64,000 nt of DNA. Source: Mactra quadrangularis. Its lineage: Eukaryota; Mollusca; Bivalvia; Venerida; Mactridae. The notes under the pieces were generated by a model. The model was not told the origin of the DNA and did no database searches. It saw nothing but the letters and a program-made list of their open reading frames with translations. Shown here piece after piece: positions 56,484 to 64,000 of the stretch (positions are counted from its first letter, which is position 1; every line of letters starts with the position of its first letter). The stretch covers positions 34,634,380 to 34,698,379 of the forward strand of contig CM046303.1 in the NCBI GenBank assembly GCA_025267735.1, read 5' to 3'. The translations under genes and the position numbers were made by a program.

Positions 56484-58725
56484 AAACAAAGAGTATATTT
56501 GTTTGGAAGAGTATATTTGTTTTAAGTGTATACTTACCTTAAAGTGTATACTTACCTTAAAGAGTAATTTGTTTGAAAGCGTATTCTCTTTTGGAAGAGT
56601 GTATTTGTTTAAAAGAGAATATTTGTTTGATAGAATATTCTCTATGGAAGAGTGTATTTGTTTTAAGCGTTTGTTTCTTTGAGAGTGTATTTTTTTAATG
56701 AGTGTATTTGTTTGAAAGAGTATACTTACCGAAAAGATTGTATTCGTTTCAAAGATGATATTTGCATGAAAGAGTGTTAGTTAGAAAGAGTAAACTCTAT
56801 TGGAAGTGTATTTGTTTGAAAGAGTATACTTGTTAGAAAGAATATACCTGCCTAGAAGAATATATTTGTTTGAAAATGTGTATTTGTTTGAAAGAGTATA
56901 CAAACTTAAAAAGAGTATATTTGTTTGAAGGAGTATACTCGTTTGAAATAGAGTATTTGTTTGAGTGTGTGTATGTTTGTTTGTAAATGTATACTATTTT
57001 AGAAGAATGTATTTGATTGAAAGAGTATACTTACCTAAAAGAGAATATTTATTCCAAGAGTTTATTTGCATGAAAGAGTGTATTTGATTGAACGAGTATA
57101 ATTGTTTGAAAGAATATACTGTTTTGGAAGAAAGTATTTCTTTGAAAGAGTATACTAACCTAAAAGAGTATATTTGTTTCAAAATGTATATTTGCTTGAA
57201 ATAGTGTATTTATTTGAAAGAGTATACTCTTTTGGACGAGTGTATTTGTTTGAAAGGGCATACTTTTGTAAAGAGAGTATTTACTTGAAAGATTTTATTT
57301 GTTTAAAGAGTGTTTCTGATTGAAAGAGCATAGTTACCTAAAAGAGTGAATTTGGTTGAAAGAGTATATTCGTTTATAGAGTATACTTACCTATAAGAGT
57401 ATATTTGTTGCAAAGAGAATATGTGCATGAAAGAGTGTATTTTTTGAAAGAGTATTCTCATTTCGAAGAGTGTATTCTGTTTGAAAGAGTATACTTGTTA
57501 GTATGAATACACCTGCCTAAAAGAGTATATTTGTATGAAAGAGCAAACTCTTTTGGAAGAGTACATTTGTTTGAAAGAGTATATTTTGTTTAAAAGTGTA
57601 TTTGTTTGTTAGAATATATTTTTTGGAAGAGCGTATTTGTTTGAAAGACTATACTTACCTAAAAGAGTATATCTGTTTGAAAGACTACATTTGTTTGAAA
57701 TACCAAACTCTTTTGGAAGAGTATATTTGTTTGGGAGAGTATATTTGTTTGAAAGAGTATATTTGTTTGAAAGAGTATTTTTGTTTGTTAGAGTATACTT
57801 TTTTGGAAGAGTGTATTTGTTTGAAAGAGCAAACTCTTTTGGAACTGTGTATTTTATTAAAATAGTATACTTAACTAAAAGAATATATTTGTTTAAAAGA
57901 GTACATTTGCTTGAAAGAGCAAACGCTTTTGGAAGAGAATATTTGTTTGAAAGAGTATATTTTGTTTAAAAAAGTGTATTTGTTTGTTAGAGTATATTTG
58001 TTTGGTAGAGTGTATTTGTTTGAAAGACTATACTTACCTAAAAGAGTATAATTGTTTGAAAGAGTACATTTGTTTGAAATAGCAAACTCTTTTGGTAGAG
58101 TATATTTGTTTGAAAGAGTATATTTGTTTGAAAGAGTATATTTGTTTGTTAGAGTATACTTTTTTAGAAGAGTGTATTTGTTTAAAAGAGTATACTTAAA
58201 TCAAAGAGTATATTTGTTTCAAATAATATATTTGCTTGAAAGAGGGTATTTGTATGTTGGAGTATATTTTTTTGAAAAAGTGTATTTGTTTGAAAGCCTA
58301 ACCTTACCTTAAAGAGCGTATTTGTTTGAAAGAGTATATTTGTTTGAAAGAGTATATATGTTTTTTAGAGTATACTTTTTTGGAAGAGTGTATTTGTTTG
58401 AAAGAGTATATTTCATCAAAGGGTATTTTTTTCAAAGAATTGAAAGAGTGTATTTATTTGAAATAGTATTCTCTTTTGGAAGATAGTATATGTTTAAAAG
58501 AGCGTAACTACCTAAAAGAGTATCATTGTTTGAAAGAATATGTTTGTTTGAAAGAGTATTCTTTTATGAAGAGTGTATTTTTTGAAAGAGTATACTTACC
58601 TTAAAGAGTATATTTGTTTGAAAAAGTACATTAGTTTGAAAGAGCATACTTTTTCTAAGAGTATATATGCTTGAAAATGTATACTTATTTGGAAGTTTGA
58701 AAGTTAGTAGTTTGAAAGAGAATAT
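56484..58725 (+). repeat. 18-bp minisatellite array (~2.2 kb, ~120 units)
   Basis: The basic unit is GAGTATATTTGTTTGAAA, with common variants GAGTATACTTACCTAAAA, GAGTATACTTTTTTGGAA and GAGCAAACTCTTTTGGAA. The variants alternate in recurring patterns of three to five units, the outline of higher-order repeats. The period is a multiple of three, so both strands show long repetitive frames (for example the hexapeptide VYLFER on the plus strand at 57637-57969); these are period artefacts. Confidence 0.93.
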
Positions 58726-59877
58726 TTGTAGGAAGAAGTACGAACTTGGCAAAGACAATATTATCAGCGAGAGCCCCAAAAATGCTCCATTAAACATGTG
58801 TTTGTGAACAAAGTATAATGTACATATAAAACGTAGTAAATACAAAGAGTTGATGTTGGTTTATCAACGAGAGAATCTTCATGTCCAGAATAGAAAAATT
58901 ATATAATTCAAATTGAAAGTACGAGTGAAGACGAGTTCGAAAAACTTACGTAATTGTGACAAGTAAAGAATAATGTAGTATTTGGAAATGTATAGAATAG
59001 AATAGAATTTTGGTTGTAAAAGATACAGATACTCCCATTTCTAGCCAATAAAGAAAAGGATTGTATGAATTAACAATGACATATTCTATATCCCTGACAT
59101 ATATAATCTCCTTGAGATAAAGACATAGATGGATATGTTTAGTTATCTAATGATTAAATTAACATGAAGTAACGATGTTACAAAGCAATGATTGGAGATT
59201 CATACAGATGTATAAGCAGTTTTCTGGACATCAATAAGAGAATCCTAAAAGAAATAAAATATCGTTTGAGATATCAGTGTTCTGATTTTTGTTAGCTGCA
59301 TTGTCTTCACGCTGGTCAGAACTTTAGCATGCCGTTGTTGGTAAATATACATGAATGCAATGAGACGAAATTGACTTGACTATCATGCTCATGCCTTAAT
59401 GGTTATATCATGAACTTTGGAGCGTCTTAATGCAATAAAAGTAATGAATGAATGATTGACAAATTAGAAAAATATACTAAAAACAATTTTACTGAGTTAT
59501 AATAAAACTTTTATAATGTAGGAAAAATAACTACACTTCATTGAAAGAATATAGGAATGATACTCGAAAACAATTTACTTAAGATTAGACTAAAATTGAA
59601 AATCTAATAGTATCAAATGTGCTTCTAACTAAATAAATATATAGAATGCAAACATAATTAAAAAACCGTTACTGAAAATACAGTCAACTTTAAAAAATAC
59701 AAGTAATAAGTAATGGATGATCTATCTAACTATTCTGAGACACAATCACTACAAAAAGAAAACGCACATTTATTTTAACCTTTTTACAAATGTTGATGAC
59801 AAAATAACTAGTCTATGATCTTTAAATTGCTTAAAACGAAACCAAAAATGATGCAAATAATTGACAAGACAACACTA
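58726..59877. other. AT-rich spacer between satellites
   Basis: No gene or clear repeat. Contains GAATAGAATAGAATTT (58996-59012) and scattered A-rich runs only. Confidence 0.5.
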
Positions 59878-59948
59878 ATTTAAAACTCATTAAAATGTTG
59901 ATGACAAAAAGATAAAATTTCATAAGTGATTGACAAGACAGGTCAACC

Positions 59949-60110
59949 TACTGTACAGTTTTTTTAAAAGCACTGTACAGTACCAGTAATGTCTTAGCCA
60001 TTGCTGACCGGCGTAAAATATACCTCCCGATCATCCCACATGAGCAATAAGGAGGCATAAGACCTACTGACCACTCGAAAAAATTGAGTGTTCAGAACAA
60101 TGACAGGTGC
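59949..60110 (+). other. Self-complementary segment, possible structured RNA (first of three copies)
   Basis: TACTGTACAG (59949-59958) pairs with CTGTACAGTA (59973-59982). GTCTTAGCCATTGCT (59991-60005) pairs with AGCAAT-aagga-GGC-a-TAAGAC (60043-60063). CACTC (60072-60076) pairs with GAGTG (60086-60090), and CAGG/CCTG follow in ACAGGTGCTTTCCTGG. The same pairings recur in the other two copies (from 61368 and 62773). No pol III box pair or known RNA family was recognised, so this is only a folding observation. Confidence 0.35.
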
Positions 60111-60607
60111 TTTCCTGGCTCAAAGTGTAAGGAAGTCCATGCAATGACAATCACGAAATCTCAACCTTAATAACAGAAAAATGCCTACTGATATATTACA
60201 TGCAGTAAATGTCAATGTCTACAAGAACAAATTAGCTAAACAGTATCTAACATTTAATTATTTGAGTTAAAATGTTTTCTTACTAGCCACTATCAAGTCC
60301 TGTCAGACAGCGAAAAAAAGTAGAAATTAATGCGTGTTTCCGTAAAGAACTTGGGTAAAATTGCGAAAAAAAACTAAATGAAGTCAAACAGCAACATACA
60401 AAATGTAAGAAGCAGTTAGTTGTTTAATGGCTGCTGATACCTTATTCTGGCAAATAGTAGGGAAAAAGAAAGAATATTGATGTTGCATCTTGTATTTAAA
60501 AGAACTATTAAATAATACAAGAGTTTTAAATATAATACCTCAATACAAAACTTGCATGTTGTTTTATTGTTGAATTATGTATTTTATAGCAAGGGATAGA
60601 TGTTAAA

Positions 60608-61070
60608 CAGCGACGAAGAAAGAAATGATACAAACAAATACCTGTTTACTGTTTAAAGCATGACTATTGAATGTTTCTCTGTATGGCGTAGTCGTCATAC
60701 AGCGACAAAGAAAGAAACTGTACAGACAAATACTTGTTTGCTGTTAACAGCACGGCAATTGGATGCTTTATAGTGTGGAGTGGATGTCATTCAGCGACAA
60801 AGAAAGAAGCAATACAAATAAATACTTGTTTGTTGTTTAAAGCATGACAATTGGATGCTTTATAGTGTGGAGTAGAGTAGATGTCATACAGCGACAAAGA
60901 AAGAAATAATACCAACAAAGCTAGCATAGTGCTCAAAGCATGATTATTGATTGCTTCATCTTTTAGGGTACATGTCATTCAGCGAAAATAAAGAAATGAT
61001 TCCACAATACTTGTATGTTTTTAAAAGATGACTACAGGATGCTTTATTGTGAAATAAAACATCGTATTGC
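60608..61070 (+). repeat. ~90-bp subrepeats inside the 1.4-kb unit (first copy)
   Basis: Five consecutive segments, each with CAGCGACRAAGAAAGAAxxxATAC, an AATACTTGTTTGCTGTTTAAAG-like middle, GCATGACAATTGGATGCTTTA and a GTGGAGTxGATGTCAT end. The last two are the most diverged. The equivalent blocks in the next copies are at about 62010-62460 and 63412-63860. Confidence 0.9.
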
Positions 61071-64000
61071 ATTAAGAATATAAAAAACTATAGTATTTCA
61101 ATAAAGTAAAAATATGCCTAAATATAGAACTTTAGTGTTATACAATTTGATGCTGACTAAATATTAAAAATAGAGAAGGAGCATGATTAAAACAAGGTTC
61201 GCAAAAATTTGTAAACCGACTTCAATAACATGCAACATGAGTTGCGAATGTGCTGAACACTTAATCCGCGACATAACATTATGAAAATTAACGCTGATTT
61301 AAAACTTATTAAAATGTTGATGACAAAAAGATAAGATTTCATAAGTGATTGACAAGACAGGTCAACCTACTGTACAGTTTTTTTAAAAGCCCTGTACAGT
61401 ACCAGTAATGTCTTAGCCATTGCTGACCGGCGAAAAATATACCTCCCGATCATCCCACATGAGCAATAAGGAGGCATAAGACCTACTGACCACTCGAAAA
61501 AATTGAGTGTTCAGAACAATGACAGGTGCTTTCCTGGCTCAATGTGTAAGGAAGTCCATGCAATGTCAATCACGAAATCCCAACCTTAATAACAGAAAAA
61601 ATGCCTACTGATATATTACATGCAATAAATGTCAATGTCTACATGAACAAATTAGCTTAACAGTATCTAACATTTAATTATTTGAGTTAAAATGTTTTCT
61701 TACTAGCCACTATCAAGTCCTGTCAGACAGCGAAAAAAAAAGTAGAAATAATTGCGTGTTTTCGTAAAGAACTTGGGTAAGATTGCGAAAAAAAACTAAA
61801 TGAAGTCAAACAGCAACATACAAAATGTAAGAAGCAGTTAGTTGTTTCATTTTTTAATAGTAGGGAAAAAGAAAGAATATTGATGTTGCATCTTGTATTT
61901 AAAAGAACTATTAAATAATACAAGAGTTTTAAATATAATACCTCAATACAAAACTTGCATGTTGTTTTATTGTTGAATTATGTATTTTATAGCAAGGGAT
62001 AGATGTTAAACAGCGACGAAGAAAGAAATGATACAAACAAATACCTGTTTACTGTTTAAAGCATGACTATTGAATGTTTCTCTGTGTGGCGTAGTCGTCA
62101 TACAGCGACAAAGAAAGAAACTGTACAGACAAATACTTGTTTGCTGTTAACAGCACGGCAATTGGATGCTTTATAATGTGGAGTGGATGTCATTCAGCGA
62201 CAAAGAAAGAAGCAATACAAATAAATACTTGTTTGTTGTTTAAAGCATGACAATTGGATGCTTTATAGTGTGGAGTAGAGTAGATGTCATACAGCGACAA
62301 AGAAAGAAATAATACCAACAAAGCTAGCATAGTGCTCAAAGCATGATTATTGATTGCTTCATTTTTAGGGTACATGTCATTCAGCGAAAAATAAAGAAAT
62401 GATTCCACAATACTTGTATGTTTTTAAAGGATGACTAGAGGATGCTTTATTGTGAAATGAAACGTGGTATTGCATTAAAAATATAAAAAAAACTATAGTA
62501 TTTCAATAAAGTAAAAATATGCCTAAATATAGAACTTTAGTGTTATACAATTTGATGCTGACTAAATATTAAAAATAGAGAAGGAGCATGATTAAAACAA
62601 GGTTCGCAAAAATTTGTAAACCGACTTCAATAACATGCAACATGAGTTGCGAATGTGCTGAACACTTAATCCGCGACATAACATTATGAAAATTAACGCT
62701 GATTTAAAACTTATTAAAATGTTGATGACAAAAAGATAAGATTTCATAAGTGATTGACAAGACAGGTCAACCTACTGTACAGTTTTTTTTAAAGCACTGT
62801 ACAGTACCAGTAATGTCTTAGCCATTGCTGACCGGCGAAATATATACCTCCCGATCATCCCACATGAGCAATAAGGAGGCATAAGACCTACTGACCACTC
62901 GAAAAAATTGAGTGTTCAGAACAATGACAGGTGCTTTCCTGGCTCAATGTGTAAGGAAGTCCATGCAATGTCAATCACGAAATCTCAACCTTAATAACAG
63001 AAAAAATGCCTACTGATATATTACATGCAATAAATGTCAATGTCTACATGAACAAATTAGTTTAACAGTATCTAACATTTAATTATTTGAGTTAAAATGT
63101 TTTCTTACTAGCCACTATCAAGTCCTGTCAGACAGCGAAAAAAAATAGAAATAATTGCGTGTTTTCGTAAAGAACTTGGGTAAGATTGCGAAAAAAAAAC
63201 TAAATGAAGTCAAACAGCAACATACAAAATGTAAGAATCAGTTAGTTGTTTCATTTTTTAATAGTAGGGAAAAAGAAAGAATATTGATGTTGCATCTTGT
63301 ATTTAAAAAACTATTAAATAATACAAGAGTTTTAAATATAATACCTCAATACAAAACTTGCATGTTGTTTTATTGTTGAATTATGAATTTTATAGCAAGG
63401 GATAGATGTTAAACAGCGACGAAGAAAGAAATGATACAAACAAATACCTGTTTACTGTTTAAAGCATGACTATTGAATGTTTCTCTGTGTGGCGTAGTCG
63501 TCATACAGCGACAAAGAAAGAAACTGTACAGACAAATACTTGTTTGCTGTTAACAGCACGGCAATTGGATGCTTTATAGTGTGGAGTGGATGTCATTCAG
63601 CGACAAAGAAAGAAGCAATACAAATAAATACTTGTTTGTTATTTAAAGCATGACAATTGGATGCTTTATAGTGTGGAGTAGAGTAGATGTCATACAGCGA
63701 CAAAGAAAGAAATAATACCAACGAAACTAGCATAGTGCTCAAAGCATGATTATTGATTGCTTCATTTTTAGGGTACATGTCATACAGCAAAAAATTAAGA
63801 AATGATTCCACAATACTTGTATGTTTTTAAAAGATGACTACAGGATGCTTTATTGTGAAATAAAACATCGTATTGCATTAAGAATATAAAAAACTATAGT
63901 ATTTCAATAAAGTAAAAATATGCCTAAATATAGAACTTTAGTGTTAAACAATTTGTTGCTGACTAAATATTAAAAATAGAGAAGGAGCATGATTAAAACA

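Larger units (their letters stand above)
59878..64000 (+). repeat. 1.4-kb tandem repeat, three copies, running off the window
   Basis: The landmark ATGTTGATGACAAAAAGATA recurs at 59895, 61314 and 62719 (periods 1419 and 1405 bp). The third copy is cut by the window end. Copies look about 97 % identical, so the array is young or homogenised. Each unit has a hairpin TACTGTACAG ... CTGTACAGTA, a densely self-complementary ~200-bp segment, an AT-rich part, and five ~90-bp subrepeats beginning CAGCGACRAAGAAAGAA. A 63-72 codon minus-strand frame across the subrepeats (60787-60978, 62190-62408, 63593-63811) is present in each copy but is not otherwise supported as coding. Confidence 0.95.

Noticed and set aside
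56234..56542. 102-codon frame starting MEFANTRTPVFS
   Set aside because: Runs from the CRE repeat into the minisatellite, and the other two CRE-repeat copies do not keep it open.
57596..58312. Frames with VYLFER / YICLKE repeats
   Set aside because: Artefact of the 18-bp period; two overlapping frames are open at once, and unit variants change residues freely.
63593..63811. 72-codon hydrophobic minus-strand frame present in all three 1.4-kb units
   Set aside because: The copies are nearly identical DNA, so conservation of the frame says nothing; the first copy has a shifted start, and the frame runs across non-coding-looking subrepeats.

Overview
The window looks like nuclear DNA from an invertebrate, most likely a bivalve mollusc. 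It is strongly AT-rich and has no operons and no long intact reading frames. It carries tRNA-derived SINEs with A/B boxes and target-site duplications, a decayed non-LTR retrotransposon, many small foldback/TIR elements, and several tandem satellites. The mollusc assignment is an inference from the SINE/MITE style (tails ending in a GGCGTTAAC-type motif, and a GGACGG-rich repeat ending in AGGTGAGCTAA); no species marker is present. No complete, recognisable host gene was found.

Layout. 1-1850: minus-strand LINE fragment (APE-type endonuclease plus reverse transcriptase, frameshifted), abutting an internally deleted SINE (1851-2054). 2055-13900: mostly featureless AT-rich DNA with one dispersed repeat (4681-5225), a possible exon at 10564-10698 (-) and the best protein-coding candidate, an 82-residue secreted peptide at 12730-12978 (-). 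13900-40500: an old local duplication landscape. Its core is a roughly 7.5-kb block present twice (about 18930-26230 and 27640-35180, offset about 8.7-9.0 kb), with older partial copies on both sides. Insertions include a full-length SINE with a 12-bp TSD (18287-18576), a second SINE-like family, a 430-bp repeat carrying CRE-like TGACGTCA and GGGTGAC/GTCACCC hairpins, a 34-bp-arm palindrome and a 424-bp MITE with 50-bp TIRs.

40745-64000 is satellite-rich: a 48-bp minisatellite (3.2 kb, each unit with a 17-bp odd palindrome), an 83-bp hairpin satellite (0.6 kb), an 18-bp minisatellite (2.2 kb), and a 1.4-kb tandem repeat nested with five ~90-bp subrepeats that runs off the window end. Between them lie several MITE families, two young SINEs with 13-bp TSDs, a TTAA-flanked 2.36-kb element with two further elements nested in it, and a duplicated exon-like block with good splice signals (51900-51961 and 56002-56064, minus strand).

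Functionally the window is best read as intergenic or intronic repeat-rich chromatin. The elements show a history of insertion, duplication and nesting rather than a pathway. All statements come from reading the sequence; no alignments or searches were run, so copy boundaries are approximate (tens of bases) unless a TSD or TIR fixes them.
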